Both the position numbers and the translations under genes were made by a program. DNA of 64,000 bases from positions 1,054,001-1,118,000 of the forward strand of contig CAVRGG010000004.1 of assembly GCA_963720695.1 (NCBI GenBank), in the 5' to 3' direction. Below, one piece after another: positions 43,464 to 53,506 of this stretch; positions within the stretch are counted from its first letter, which is position 1; each line of letters starts with the position of its first letter. The notes beneath the pieces are model-generated. The model saw nothing but the letters and a program-made list of their open reading frames with translations. It was not told where the DNA came from and did no database searches. Source of the stretch: UBA668 sp963720695 (GTDB lineage: Bacteria; Actinomycetota; Acidimicrobiia; Acidimicrobiales; Ilumatobacteraceae).

Positions 43464-46390
43464 TGCGTCCGGCGGGGTCGGCGCGCGGCACCGGCGCGCT
43501 GGCGTCGGCATGGCTCGGCGGAGCGATGATCGTGATGCTCACCGGCGCCACGGCGGTGGTGATCCTCCTCGCCGTCGGCCTCGTGGCCGGAATCGCCGCA
43601 GCGCTGTCGGGGCCGATCGCACTTCGCCGCGCATCGGTCTCGTCGGTGGCCACGGCGACGGTGGCGACCAGCGGCGACGAGCTCTCCTGGGTGGTGCAGG
43701 CACATGCCCCACGCCCCGTCCACGCGTCTGTGACGATCGACGGAGCGACCGTCGCCGCGGGATGGCTCGCCGACGGACGGACGTTGCTCGTCGGCGCCGC
43801 TCCCGCGCGGGGCGTGTACGACGAGGTCACCATCACGTGGTCGACCGCCGGGCGGCTCGGCCTGCTCTGGTGGAGGCGACGCGCGGTCGTCGCGATCGAG
43901 CCGCTGTCGGTCGGGCCCACACCTGCAGATCGACCGGCACCCGCGGTCCGCGTCGATGACGATCGCGAGGGCACCGCATCGACAGGAATCCGGCCGGGCC
44001 ATGACGAGATCGACGGGGTTCGCCAGTGGCGCGACGGCGACGAGGTGACCTCGGTCCACTGGCCCTCCACACTTCGGAGCGGCGAGTTCATCGTCCGTCA
44101 ACGCTGGCACGATCGGGACGAGCGGTGGGTCGTCACGGCGAGGACCGGTACGGGCGATCCCGATGGAGAGGCCGCCCGCGTCCGACGCTCGCTGGACGAC
44201 TGCATGTCCCGCGGCGCGGACGTGTCGGTCCAGGTCGACGAGGGGGCCCCACTCGAGCTCGACAGCGCGGCAGCGGTGGTCCAGTGGTGTGCAGCGTTCG
44301 AACCAACGCGGCCTGACAGGGCTCGGCCGCCGTGGTGGCGACGCGACCTCGTCCGACCCGCCGTCGAGCCCGACGACCGATTGTCGGAACGAGCGCGTTG
44401 GGCGGTCGCGCTGGCGTCGATCACTCCGCTCGTGATGTTGCTGCAACCGCTGGGCTACGGCTCCATCCACGTCGCGGTCGTGGTGAGTGCCGTCGCCGCC
44501 GGGGCTCTGGTGACGGCGCGACCCGACACCGCGTCGAAGCTCCGTCGTCAGCTGCTGGGCCTGCTCGCCGGGTTGCTGGTCGGCGTCGTGCTCGTCGACA
44601 TCGGCGCCATCACCGGCGTGATGACGGCGATGCGCTTCCTCATGCCACAGCTGCTCGTCGCGCTGTGCGTGGTCCAGGGCTTCGAGTGCGTCGAGCGGCG
44701 CAGTGCCCGGGTGGCGCTGGCGTGCTCGGCGCTGCTGACCGCGTACGCGGCCGGTGTGCGAGTCGATCCCGGGCTCGGCACGTGGATGCTGCTGGCGATC
44801 GTCGGCCTCGCCGTCGCGGCGCAGGCGATCACGTCGCCGGATCGTCGTCCGCGAACACCTCAGGCCGAGGACACGGCGCGCACCCGGCCGACCCGCTCGC
44901 TGCGCAGCGTCGGCGTCCGCCTCGTGTCGGTCGCGGTCGCCATCGCCGCTGTGGTCGGGCTCCTGGCCGTCGTTCCCGTGCCTCGCGGACCCGCACAGCT
45001 GAACCTTCCCAGCTGGCTGGACGAGCGGCGGCCGGTGGGAACCCAGGGTGAGCTCGCCGACATCACCGGATCTCCCCTGCTCGGTGGACCGCTTCAGGGC
45101 AGCGGGCGCCGCAGCGGTGCGGGCGCGGGCGGCTACCCCGGATTCAGCCCCACGATGGACACGTCGCTGCGCGGCGACCTCGGTGACGAGGTCGTGATGC
45201 GCGTCCGCGCACCGTCGCCGGCGTTCTGGCGAGGCCAGACGTTCACCGATTTCGACGGCCGAACATGGCACGTCGACCTCGACAACTCAGGGCTCAGCGA
45301 CGGGCCCGACCACCACATCCCTCCGGCGGAAGGCGATCTCCCCTACGGCGGCGAGCCGGAGTTCATCCAGACGTTCTACCTCGCCGTCGACATGCCCAAC
45401 ATCGTGTTCGGCGCCGACCGGCCGATGCGGGTCCTGCTCGACGCCTCGTTGCGATATCGCGAGGACGGCTCGTTGCGCGCGGACGTGGTGTTGCCGGCCG
45501 GCAGTGCCTACACGGTCCTGTCGCATCAGTCGAACGCCACGGCTGCGGGTCTGCGTGCCGAGGGTGACGTCGCCCGCTACATGGTGCCGGCGAAGTATCT
45601 GGCGCTGCCGGAGTCCTTCACCGAGCGGACCAGAGCGCTGGCGCAGCGACTCGCCGCGGGCTCGCCCTCCACGTACGACACCGTTCAGGCGATCGAGGGA
45701 TGGCTCGCCGCGAACGTGACGTACAACCTCGACGCGCCGGTCCCACCCGAGGGGGCCGATGCGGTCGACCAGTTCCTCTTCGAGTCGCGTCAGGGATTCT
45801 GCGAACAGATCGCATCTGCGACGGCGATGATGCTGCGATCGCTGGGCGTCCCGGCGCGGATCGCGACCGGCTACGTGCCGAGCGAGCGTGACGAGGTCGC
45901 CGGGGTCTGGATCAGCCGAGCGCGCGACGCGCATGCGTGGGTCGAGGTCTGGTTCCCGGACTACGGGTGGGTCTCGTTCGACCCCACCGCATCGGTGCCG
46001 CTCTCGGGTGAGGTCCCCACCGCTTCGATCGGAGGAGAGCTGGTGCGTGCGTTCGTCGCCGCAGTCTCCGCGCACATCCCGGAGCTCGTGGTGACACTCA
46101 TGGCGGTCACCCTCGTCGTGTTGGTGACCCGCCTGGTCTCGCGTTGGTGGCGACGCCGGCGGCGCGGCCGTTGGGGCGTGCTCCAGGATCGTTTCGTCAC
46201 CGCCGCGATCGCGCGCGGCGCGCCCTCGACAGCACCGAACGCCGCGCTGGCAGAGGTGTTCGACGGACCGAGCGCCCCAGCCGTGGCCCGGACGCTCGAC
46301 GAGTCCGCGTTCGCGCCCGGCTGGCGCGACGACGATGAACGGTACGCGCTCGCCCTCGAGGCGATGGATGCGCTCGAACACACCCCCTGA
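43463..46390 (+). CDS. DUF58-transglutaminase (TgpA-like) fusion membrane protein
   Basis: 975 residues. Residues 20-65 form a membrane hairpin, and a DUF58 domain follows with its signature near 183-225 (RPGHDEIDGVRQWRDGDE, then VHWPSTLRSGE). A membrane segment block (about 320-505) precedes an extracytoplasmic transglutaminase core whose catalytic Cys (QGFCEQIASAT), His (ARDAHAWVEVWF) and Asp (FDPTAS) are present. One more helix and a cytoplasmic DUF4129-like tail end the protein. DUF58 and TgpA are usually separate genes beside MoxR; here they are one chain. ATG 43463 overlaps the MoxR stop (ATGA). Confidence 0.85.
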   Translation: MRPAGSARGTGALASAWLGGAMIVMLTGATAVVILLAVGLVAGIAAALSGPIALRRASVSSVATATVATSGDELSWVVQAHAPRPVHASVTIDGATVAAGWLADGRTLLVGAAPARGVYDEVTITWSTAGRLGLLWWRRRAVVAIEPLSVGPTPADRPAPAVRVDDDREGTASTGIRPGHDEIDGVRQWRDGDEVTSVHWPSTLRSGEFIVRQRWHDRDERWVVTARTGTGDPDGEAARVRRSLDDCMSRGADVSVQVDEGAPLELDSAAAVVQWCAAFEPTRPDRARPPWWRRDLVRPAVEPDDRLSERARWAVALASITPLVMLLQPLGYGSIHVAVVVSAVAAGALVTARPDTASKLRRQLLGLLAGLLVGVVLVDIGAITGVMTAMRFLMPQLLVALCVVQGFECVERRSARVALACSALLTAYAAGVRVDPGLGTWMLLAIVGLAVAAQAITSPDRRPRTPQAEDTARTRPTRSLRSVGVRLVSVAVAIAAVVGLLAVVPVPRGPAQLNLPSWLDERRPVGTQGELADITGSPLLGGPLQGSGRRSGAGAGGYPGFSPTMDTSLRGDLGDEVVMRVRAPSPAFWRGQTFTDFDGRTWHVDLDNSGLSDGPDHHIPPAEGDLPYGGEPEFIQTFYLAVDMPNIVFGADRPMRVLLDASLRYREDGSLRADVVLPAGSAYTVLSHQSNATAAGLRAEGDVARYMVPAKYLALPESFTERTRALAQRLAAGSPSTYDTVQAIEGWLAANVTYNLDAPVPPEGADAVDQFLFESRQGFCEQIASATAMMLRSLGVPARIATGYVPSERDEVAGVWISRARDAHAWVEVWFPDYGWVSFDPTASVPLSGEVPTASIGGELVRAFVAAVSAHIPELVVTLMAVTLVVLVTRLVSRWWRRRRRGRWGVLQDRFVTAAIARGAPSTAPNAALAEVFDGPSAPAVARTLDESAFAPGWRDDDERYALALEAMDALEHTP

Positions 46391-46453
46391 CCCTCACACC
46401 CTGACACCTCTCCCCCCACGCACACCCAGCCACATCCGCGTGACGCCATCCTC

Positions 46454-46474
46454 GGAGGCAGGATTTCTGCCTCC
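46454..46474. terminator. Hairpin between converging genes
   Basis: Perfect 8-bp stem GGAGGCAG/CTGCCTCC with a GATTT loop, 63 nt after the transglutaminase stop and 75 nt before the LysM-gene stop. It could end both transcripts. The rest of this 158-bp gap shows no gene. Confidence 0.5.
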
Positions 46475-46548
46475 TTCGATGACATGAGGAGGCCCGTGCC
46501 AGACATCGGACCGCATGTGGCCGCCGCGGGTCGACGACGTGGCGAAGG

Positions 46549-47088
46549 TCAGCCCGAGGGCTTGGTCGTGTAGGCGGTCGTGGTGGTGGTCTTCACCACC
46601 TTCACCGCCTTTGCCGTGGTGGTGGTGACCTTGGCGGCGGTGACGACCGGAGCGGCAGACACGACGGGAGCGGCGGTGGAGGTCGTGACGACGACCGCAC
46701 CATCGGGGAGGCAGATCGACTGACCCGGAAAGAGTGCGGTGTCGGCTGACGCGTTGTTCGCTGCGTACAGGGCGTCGACCGTGAGTGATGCCTCGCTCGC
46801 CAGGCGCAACCAGAAGTCGCCGGGCTGCACCACATACGTCGAGGTGCACACGGGTGCGCTCGCCACCGTCGCGGCTTCCGTCGACGCGACGGTGGCGAGG
46901 ACAGCCGTCGCCACCGCCGGCGCGGTACCCGTCGCAAGGGTGGCCGCGCCGTCAGCGGTGGAACCGGTGGCAGCACCCGATGCGCTGCCACCCGTGGCGA
47001 GCAGTCCGCCGAGCGCGAGCAGCGAACCCATGCCGGCCACTGCGGCGACCTTGGTCGCTCGCTGCGGTGACAACGGTTCAGCGCTCAC
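46549..47088 (-). CDS. Exported LysM-domain protein
   Basis: 179 residues. N-terminal signal/anchor helix (about 12-35), an Ala/Thr-rich segment, one LysM domain (YVVQPGDFWLRLASEASLTVDALYAANN... about residues 85-125, ending LFPGQSICLP), and a Thr/Val/Lys-rich tail. LysM binds peptidoglycan glycan strands, so surface attachment is likely; no enzyme domain is seen. GTG 47088 has CACGAT 6 nt upstream. Confidence 0.8.
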   Translation of the reverse strand: MSAEPLSPQRATKVAAVAGMGSLLALGGLLATGGSASGAATGSTADGAATLATGTAPAVATAVLATVASTEAATVASAPVCTSTYVVQPGDFWLRLASEASLTVDALYAANNASADTALFPGQSICLPDGAVVVTTSTAAPVVSAAPVVTAAKVTTTTAKAVKVVKTTTTTAYTTKPSG

Positions 47089-47133
47089 CAGTTCATCGTG
47101 ACGGGCGCAGGTAAGAGCCCGACGTGACGAGGG

Positions 47134-48363
47134 TTAGAGACGTTCGATGATGGTGGCGGTCGCCATGCCGCCGCCTGTGCACATCGTGACCAGACCCGTC
47201 GTGAGATCTCGTCGTTCGAGTTCGTCGAGGAGCGTTCCGATCAACATCGCACCGGTGGCGCCGATGGGGTGCCCCAATGCCATGGCACCGCCGTTCACGT
47301 TCACCTTGTCCCACGGCACACCCGTGTCCCGGAGGAACTTCATCAGGACCGCTGCGAACGCTTCGTTCACCTCGAACAGGTCGATGTCGTCGAGGGTCAT
47401 GCCGGCCTTCTTCACGCACAACTTCGCAGCGGGTCCGGGCGCTGTGAGCATGATCACGGGCTCATCGCCGGCAACTGCCGCCATGGTGATCTTCGCCCGT
47501 GGCACGTAGCCCTGGGCACGGGCGTAGTCGGGAGAGGCCAGGAGAACGGCCGCCGCACCGTCGACCACGCCGGACGAGTTACCACCGTGGTGGACGTGGC
47601 GGATCTCGCCGAGATGCGGGTAGGCCTTGCGGGCCGTCTCGTCGATGGTGAGCTCGCGGCCTGCCATCGTGTGACCGCCCATCCCGGCAAAGCTCGGAGT
47701 GAGCTTGGCGAGGTCGGCGAGCGTGGTGCCCGGACGCACGTGCTCGTCGTGATCGAGTGCCAGCGTGCCGTCGTCGTGGAAGATCGGCACGAGGGACCGG
47801 TCGAAGCGGCCCTCTTCGATGGCGACCGCGGCGCGAGCCTGACTGTCGACCGCGAGCTGATCGAGCTCCTCGCGCTGGAATCCTTCGACGGTGGCGATGA
47901 GATCGGCCGAGATGCCCTGGGGCACCATGTCGTACTGGTCACGGAGGTGGTTGTTGTTCGCCGTGAATCCGTCGACGTGCATCGGTGCCGGCCGCGACAT
48001 GGATTCGACGCCACCGGAGACCACGAGGTCCTGGAATCCGGCGAGGATGCCCATCGCCCCGAAGTTCACGGCCTGCTGGCCGGATCCGCAGAACCGGTTG
48101 AGCGTGACTCCGGGCGCCTCGACCGACCAACCGGCATCGAGTGCGGCCATGCGGGCGATGTCCATGGAGTGGTCGCCGCTGCCCGCGCCGCAGCCCATGA
48201 TCACGTCGTCGACCGCAGCCGTGTCGAACCCATTGCGACTCTGCAACACGTTGAGCACCTGCGCGAGGATCCGCTGCGGGTGCACATCGTGCAGGGCCCC
48301 GGTGTCCTTGCCCTTACCGCGGGGCGAACGGACGGCGTCGATGATCCATGCTTGTTCGGTCAT
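47134..48363 (-). CDS. Acetyl-CoA acetyltransferase (thiolase II type)
   Basis: 409 residues. Acyl-carrying C92 in NRFCGSGQQAV, the conserved NGGAMALGHPIGATG histidine motif near 355-370 and the base cysteine in TMCTGGGMATA complete the thiolase active site. Either beta-oxidation cleavage or acetoacetyl-CoA formation. TACGGT ends 7 nt before ATG 48363, with no ribosome site, so it is probably leaderless; the 19-residue longer frame is discarded. Lies after a ferredoxin gene on the same strand. Confidence 0.92.
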   Translation of the reverse strand: MTEQAWIIDAVRSPRGKGKDTGALHDVHPQRILAQVLNVLQSRNGFDTAAVDDVIMGCGAGSGDHSMDIARMAALDAGWSVEAPGVTLNRFCGSGQQAVNFGAMGILAGFQDLVVSGGVESMSRPAPMHVDGFTANNNHLRDQYDMVPQGISADLIATVEGFQREELDQLAVDSQARAAVAIEEGRFDRSLVPIFHDDGTLALDHDEHVRPGTTLADLAKLTPSFAGMGGHTMAGRELTIDETARKAYPHLGEIRHVHHGGNSSGVVDGAAAVLLASPDYARAQGYVPRAKITMAAVAGDEPVIMLTAPGPAAKLCVKKAGMTLDDIDLFEVNEAFAAVLMKFLRDTGVPWDKVNVNGGAMALGHPIGATGAMLIGTLLDELERRDLTTGLVTMCTGGGMATATIIERL

Positions 48364-48370
48364 GGGCGCC

Positions 48371-48376
48371 ACCGTA
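48371..48376 (-). promoter_or_regulatory. -10 element, leaderless promoter of thiolase gene
   Basis: TACGGT on the minus strand, 7 nt before ATG 48363. Confidence 0.55.
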
Positions 48377-48444
48377 TCCAGCGCCCGCCTCGCCGTCCGA
48401 AGCGGTCGATCAGCCACCCACGAGGGCGCCGACGACCCAGCCCG

Positions 48445-48666
48445 TCAGTACTCGATGAAGATGCACTCGCCGGGGCACTCCTCGGCAGCATCGAGCACCG
48501 CGTTCATGTCGACATCGGGGATGTCCACCATGGCGCCGTTCGTCATCAACGTTCCGCTGCGATCGCGCACGTACGAAAGTCCGTCGTTCATCTGGAACAC
48601 CGAGGGGCTGAGCTCTTCACACAGCCCGTCCCCGGTGCACAAGTCCTGGTCCACCCACACCTTCAT
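48445..48666 (-). CDS. Small ferredoxin, 3Fe-4S type
   Basis: 73 residues. Cysteines C10, C16 and C64 are arranged as C-x5-C ... C-P, with D13 in the position of the second cluster cysteine; this is the pattern of [3Fe-4S] or [4Fe-4S] ferredoxins that feed cytochromes P450 in actinobacteria. C68 is an extra cysteine. No P450 is adjacent. GGAGG lies about 8-12 nt before ATG 48666. Confidence 0.88.
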   Translation of the reverse strand: MKVWVDQDLCTGDGLCEELSPSVFQMNDGLSYVRDRSGTLMTNGAMVDIPDVDMNAVLDAAEECPGECIFIEY

Positions 48667-48836
48667 CGCCCGGTCCTCCGATCGGTGTCCGCAGTCGATT
48701 CCCTCGAAGCTGCATCTCCAACATCGGCCGACCCGACTTCGGACTTGACGGACCGTCATCCAAGATTCGTCCAACTCCCATGACGATGCTCCTCCGTCAC
48801 GTGCGGCCCGTGCAGCCCGTGCGCCCCGTGCGGCAC

Positions 48837-48879
48837 CTGGTCAGGATCATTCCCGGATTCCGGGAATGATCCTGACCAG
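48837..48879. repeat. 43-bp hairpin element, copy C
   Basis: All 20 positions of the two arms pair around an ATT loop; ends CTGG/CCAG, then AACG. It lies 52 nt beyond the stop of the SHOCT gene. A further outer-tail fragment (CCGGACCAGAAGC) follows within 30 nt. The remainder of the 264-bp gap between the ferredoxin and SHOCT genes holds no gene. Confidence 0.85.
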
Positions 48880-48930
48880 AACGGTGGGTGGGAAGAAGCC
48901 GGACCAGAAGCCGAACGATCTCAGGCCGGA

Positions 48931-49320
48931 TCAGCCGACGATCTTGGCCTTCAGCTTGGCGAACTCGGCCTCGTCGATGACGCCCTTGTCGCGCAGTTCG
49001 ACCAGACGGTGCAACTCGTCGGCCGGGCTCTTCGAGCCTGCGGCCTCCTGGATGTAGCTCCGGGCGGCCTGTTCCTGGGCCTGCATGGCCTTGACCTCGT
49101 TCTCGGCCATCTTGTTGCCGCGCACGATGATGTAGGCGAACACGCCGAGGTAGTTGAAGACGAGGATGAACACCACCCAGAGGACCTTGGCGATACCGCT
49201 GAGATCCTGGCTGCGGAACAGATCGGCGAAGATCCGGAAGACCAGCATGATCCAGACGAACAGCAGGAAGAAGAAGAGCATGGACAGGATGACCTGGCCG
49301 ACTCCGAAGGTGGCAAGCAT
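48931..49320 (-). CDS. PLDc_N/SHOCT-domain membrane protein
   Basis: 129 residues. Two membrane helices (about 8-30 and 45-66) joined by a short loop match the phospholipase-D-nuclease N-terminal (PLDc_N) module, followed by a helical linker and a C-terminal SHOCT motif (LHRLVELRDKGVIDEAEFAKLKAKIVG, described at about 102-129). SHOCT motifs mediate oligomerisation in many small proteins; no enzyme part is present. ATG 49320 is chosen because it starts the first helix; the longer open frame is a shadow. Confidence 0.8.
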   Translation of the reverse strand: MLATFGVGQVILSMLFFFLLFVWIMLVFRIFADLFRSQDLSGIAKVLWVVFILVFNYLGVFAYIIVRGNKMAENEVKAMQAQEQAARSYIQEAAGSKSPADELHRLVELRDKGVIDEAEFAKLKAKIVG

Positions 49321-49400
49321 GGTGACGCTTTCTGTTGTAGGGCCGACCCCGTGGTCAGGGCCGTCGGCGGGAGATCGTAATGGATCCCGCCGAGGCGAGG

Positions 49401-50367
49401 TCACTCCTCCGTGACAGGCGCAGCGTCGACGTCGACGTCGAGCGCGAAGTACTCCGCGAGCTTCGGGAAGCGGCGCGGCGCCCGGCGCACGAGCGGGAGT
49501 CCGAACAGCACCTCGCTGACGCTGCCGAACCGTTCGTAGAGCACCGCGTTGAAGACGAAGGCCATCGACATCAGGCGACCGATGAAGAAGAAGTTGCCGA
49601 GCGTCGCCACGGTGGTGGCCAGGTTGCCCAGCGTGTCGGAGGTTCGTGCGATCTTGTTGGGGAGGTAGAACTGCATGAACCACTGCAGGAGCGTGTAGCC
49701 GACACCGAACACGAGTGCACCGGGCAGCACCGCGCCGGGATCGGTCGTACCTCGGGGCAGGGTGAGCATCGTCAGGAACATCGCGAGGGCGAAGCAACCC
49801 AGCACCGCGGACCAGGCGACGAGTCCTGCGGCGAACCCACCCGCTTCACGCAGCCGGGCGAACATGCTGCTGGCGACGATGCTGGCGAAGAACACACCGA
49901 CCATGCCCAGCATGGCGAGCACCTTGGCCTTGGACTGTCGGGCCGTCAGCCCCCACGCCGCGCCCGAGGTCGTGGCCAGCACCCGGGCGAGCGACCGGCC
50001 CGTCCACAGCGTGAGCAGCGGTGCCCGACAGGAACACACCGAGCGACTTCACCCAGCTCATGTGGTCGAGCGCCGTGGCGATGTCGCCCGTGGTCACCGA
50101 CTCCTCGAAGTGCTTGTTGAACAGCGATCCGAGGCGCAGGAGGTTGATCAAGCCGATGATCGCGACGTTGGCCGGGATGACGAACAGGAACAGCCGGAGC
50201 GCGATCGCGCTCCCCAGCACCGACGCGAAGGCGCTCTGGTCGCGCTCGTACAGCTGCTCGGCGACACCGAACGTGGTGTGCTTCTCCGTGGCCACGTGCC
50301 AGCGGGTCTTGGCCTCCTCGCCGAGCACGACGGCCTTGTCGCGAACGGTGTCCAGCTTCTTGACCAT
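49401..50367 (-). pseudogene. YihY/UPF0761-family membrane protein, frameshifted
   Basis: Two overlapping frames make one YihY-like protein of about 320 residues. From ATG 50367 the first frame gives an N-terminal helix, a FGVAEQLYERDQSAFASVLG segment and membrane helix 1 up to VKSLGVFLSGTA; the chain then continues in the next frame from about PLLTLWTGRSLARVL through five more helices to a stop at 49401. The break lies between about 50011 and 50032. A second, intact paralogue is at 17.6-18.5 kb. Whether the lesion is real needs resequencing. Confidence 0.8.
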
Positions 50368-50375
50368 GCGGGCGG

Positions 50376-50381
50376 ATGCTA
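50376..50381 (-). promoter_or_regulatory. -10 element, leaderless promoter of YihY-like gene
   Basis: TAGCAT on the minus strand, 8 nt before ATG 50367. Confidence 0.45.
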
Positions 50382-50409
50382 CTCGTCACATCCGTGCCAC
50401 ACTCTGCCG

Positions 50410-51810
50410 ATGCCCACCCGGTCTCGTGCCACATCCTCACCGGTTTTCGCCGCGGCGATCCCCCCATCGTCCGAGCGTCGCGACGCCGGCAAGGCCCTGC
50501 GCGCCACGACGCCTCGCACGTCGCACGCCGAGTGGGCTCCTGGACCCGATCGGGCGGATCCCATCGAGGTGCTGGTCGAGTCGAACCGCTCGCGGGTGCC
50601 GGAGCTGGTGCCGCTGCGGTACGAGCGGATGGCCGCGTCCCCGTTCGCGTTCCTGCGCGGCTCGGCGCTCGTCATGGCACACGACCTCGCGACGTGTCCC
50701 GCTGCGGGTCCGACGATCCAGCTGTGCGGCGACGCGCACATCAGCAACTTCGGGATCTTCGCCAGTCCGGAACGCCACCTCGTGTTCGACCTGAACGACT
50801 TCGACGAGACCTTTCCCGGGCCCTTCGAGTGGGACGTGAAGCGGCTGGCGGCGAGCATCGCCGTCGCCGGAAGGTCACGCGGGCTCTCCCGCTCGGAAGC
50901 CGAGCGACTCGTCGCCCTGTGCGTCGGCGACTACCAGCGCTGGCTCGACCAGTACGCGGAGCTCTCCCCGCTCGACCTCTGGTACACACGACTGGAGGTG
51001 GAGGACCTCGTCGCCCAGCTCGAGCCCGGGATGCAGCGTCGCTCGATGGCCAACATCCGCCGTGTCGCGACGAAGAACCACCTCAAGGCGCGCGACAAAC
51101 TGACGGAGGTCGTCGACGGGCAGCGGCGAATTCGGGTCGATCCGCCCCTCATCGAGCGCGTGGACGCACCCGACGTCCGGGAGCGGGTCGTGGCGGTCCT
51201 GGAGGCGTACGTGGGCTCACTGTCCGCGGAGCGGCGAGCCCTCGTCGAGCAGTATCGATTCGTCGACTTCGCCCGCAAGGTCGTCGGTGTGGGCAGCGTC
51301 GGGACACGTTGCTTCATCGTCCTGTTGGAGGGTTCGAACGGGTCGCCGCTGTTCCTCCAGGTGAAGGAGGCTCAGGCTCCGAGCCCGCAGTTGGCGTTGG
51401 GCGCCCGAGCTGCAGCACACCAGGGCCGGCGCGTCGTCGAAGGGCAGCGCCGGTTGCAAGCGGTGAGCGACGTGTTGCTCGGCTGGGCGACGGACCCCGA
51501 GACCTCGATCGACTACTTCGTCCGCCAGCTCTGGGACGCCAAGGGCTCGACCGACGTGGCGCTCCTGCGGCCCGCGGGTTTCACCGCGTACACACGGTTC
51601 TGCGCCCGCGCCCTGGCCCGCGCCCACGCCGGCGTCGGTGACGCGGCCATCATCAGCGGCTACCTGGGCCGGTCCGACACGTTTCCGGAGGCGATCGCCC
51701 GCTTCGCCGACGCCTACGCCGACCAGACCGAACGCGACCACGGCGCACTCGTCGCCGCGCTCGCCGACGGCCGTCTGCCCCTCGCGACGCCGAGCGCGAC
51801 CGCGACCTGA
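50410..51810 (+). CDS. DUF2252 family protein
   Basis: 466 residues. Kinase-like fold typical of DUF2252: RVPELVPLRYERMAASPFAFLRG, the LCGDAHISNFGIF loop (His and Asn), FDLNDFDETFPGPFEWDVKRL with catalytic-type Asp, and a central IDYFVRQLWDAKGS segment. The family resembles aminoglycoside/choline kinases in fold but its function is unknown. Divergent from the frameshifted YihY gene in a 42-bp gap; CACACT 6 nt before ATG 50410 is a weak leaderless signal. Confidence 0.88.
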   Translation: MPTRSRATSSPVFAAAIPPSSERRDAGKALRATTPRTSHAEWAPGPDRADPIEVLVESNRSRVPELVPLRYERMAASPFAFLRGSALVMAHDLATCPAAGPTIQLCGDAHISNFGIFASPERHLVFDLNDFDETFPGPFEWDVKRLAASIAVAGRSRGLSRSEAERLVALCVGDYQRWLDQYAELSPLDLWYTRLEVEDLVAQLEPGMQRRSMANIRRVATKNHLKARDKLTEVVDGQRRIRVDPPLIERVDAPDVRERVVAVLEAYVGSLSAERRALVEQYRFVDFARKVVGVGSVGTRCFIVLLEGSNGSPLFLQVKEAQAPSPQLALGARAAAHQGRRVVEGQRRLQAVSDVLLGWATDPETSIDYFVRQLWDAKGSTDVALLRPAGFTAYTRFCARALARAHAGVGDAAIISGYLGRSDTFPEAIARFADAYADQTERDHGALVAALADGRLPLATPSATAT

Positions 51811-51826
51811 ACCAGCGTCGGCGCCG

Positions 51827-53432
51827 TCAGGGAGCGGGCGGCGCGGCCCAGGTGGTCGGCAGGTCGGCGCCACCCTCGGGGCACCAGCGCAGGCCGGCGC
51901 GCACGCGCATCGAAGGGTTGGCGATGGGGCCGGCAACGAGCATCTCGCCCTGCACGAACGACCGCGCCTCCTCGATCATCGAGCTCGGGACGTGGGAGAA
52001 GATCGTCGTCATCTCGGCGATGTCGGCCAGCGAGTTCATCCGCATCAGCACGAGGTTGTCGCACTGGGAGATCACGTTGCGATGGATCTTCTGCGGTCGC
52101 TGCGTCGAGACCACCATGTGGATGCCGTACTTCCTTCCCTCACCGGCGATCCACACTCCGTAGTCGGTGACCGCTCGCTGCAGCCCGCCCTCGGCATCGG
52201 GCGCGAGCACGTTGTGCGCCTCGTCGATGACGAGCAGCATCGACTTGCGCGCCGGGCGGCGGCGGAGGAACCCCATGACGGCGAGCGAGACCACCGATCG
52301 CTCCCGAGGGTCCTCGAGCGAGCCGGTGTCGAGCACGACGACCCGCTTGCCGACGAGCCGGTGGACGAGCGACGGCTCGGCGGTGTCGGCCCACACCGAC
52401 CACTCCGCCACACGCAGGTTGCGGATCCGTCGTGCGAGAGCGGCGGCCGCAGCGTCGGTACGCCGTTCGAGCACCTCGACGAGGAGATCGACGCCGTAGC
52501 GCGGGTGCACTGCGAGTTCGTCGACGGCATCCATGAATGCGCCGTACTCGGCGGCGTCTCGCACCGGATCCAGCTCGAGCGTGAGCGCCTGTTCGGACAC
52601 GGAGAGATCCGACAGGTGCAGATGGAGCGGGAGCTCCACCGACGAGCCACTGGCCACGGCGACCTCACCCGCGGCGGCGAAGCCGGCCTTCAGCTCGCGG
52701 TACGCCGCCGGCCCCATCGGTCGCCCGCCACGGGGAGCGATGTCGTCCCGTCGACGCAGCGAACCGAGATGGCGGTAATCGGAGTTCGGGTCGATGATGA
52801 TCATCGGCAGCGTCGTGTGCACGAGGAGACGCTCCAGCAGGAGGCCGAGGCTGTAGGTCTTGCCCGAGCCGGACTGGCCGACCATGAACGTGTGTCTGGA
52901 GAACCCCGAGGCGCGCAGCATCGCCGGCGCCTCGCCGCCGAGCGTGGTGCCCACGGGCAGACCGACGCTGCTGCCCAACCCGAGCACGAGCAGCTCCTTC
53001 ACGACGGCGGCGCGGGGCGGGTGCGATGTTCGCCTCGGCGAACCCCTCGAACGCGCCGCTGACCAGTCCCTCGTCGGTGATCTCGGCCAGGACCTGACCG
53101 GAGCCGGTCACGCGCCGCACCAGCACCCCGACGTTGGCGCTGCGCAACATCGACCCAGCCTCGTCACCGAGCGCATCGGTGTCGATGTCCACCCGCAACG
53201 AGTTCTGCTCCATCACCTCGAGTTCGTGGATCTGCACCAGCAGCCGTCGAGGACCCGCGTCCACCACGGCGAAGCCGCCGACCTCGAGCCCCGAATCGAA
53301 CCCGGTCTGGAACCCGACCTCGCGCCCGGCGACGGACCACGCGGTGGTCAACGACAGCCGCTCGACGAGTCGGGACCGCACCTCGGCGGCGGTGGGCGAT
53401 GCGGCGGCGCGGCGTGAGGTCACGGCGCACAT
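51827..53432 (-). pseudogene. HerA-like DNA-translocase ATPase, frameshifted
   Basis: About 530 residues across two frames. The N-terminal part (from ATG 53432 or GTG 53423) forms a HAS-barrel-like domain; the frame breaks between about 53002 and 53015 at an arginine-rich CCGCGCCGCC stretch, and the C-terminal frame holds the ATPase: Walker A GQSGSGKTYS, an IIDPNSDY strand, Walker B LLVIDEAHNVL and an arginine-finger region near VVSTQRPQKIH. HerA proteins usually pair with NurA in end resection, but none is adjacent. Intact apart from the shift. Confidence 0.78.
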
Positions 53433-53493
53433 TCTGGCATGCAGGCGCGGTGCGTCACCTGGCGACAGCACCCGGCGCGGGTGGCCCGACTGG

Positions 53494-53499
53494 TACCGT
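53494..53499 (+). promoter_or_regulatory. -10 element, leaderless promoter of MscS-family gene
   Basis: TACCGT, 7 nt before GTG 53507. It overrules the earlier in-frame ATG at 53399, which lies in the divergent gene. Confidence 0.55.
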
Positions 53500-53506
53500 G
53501 CCCGCG

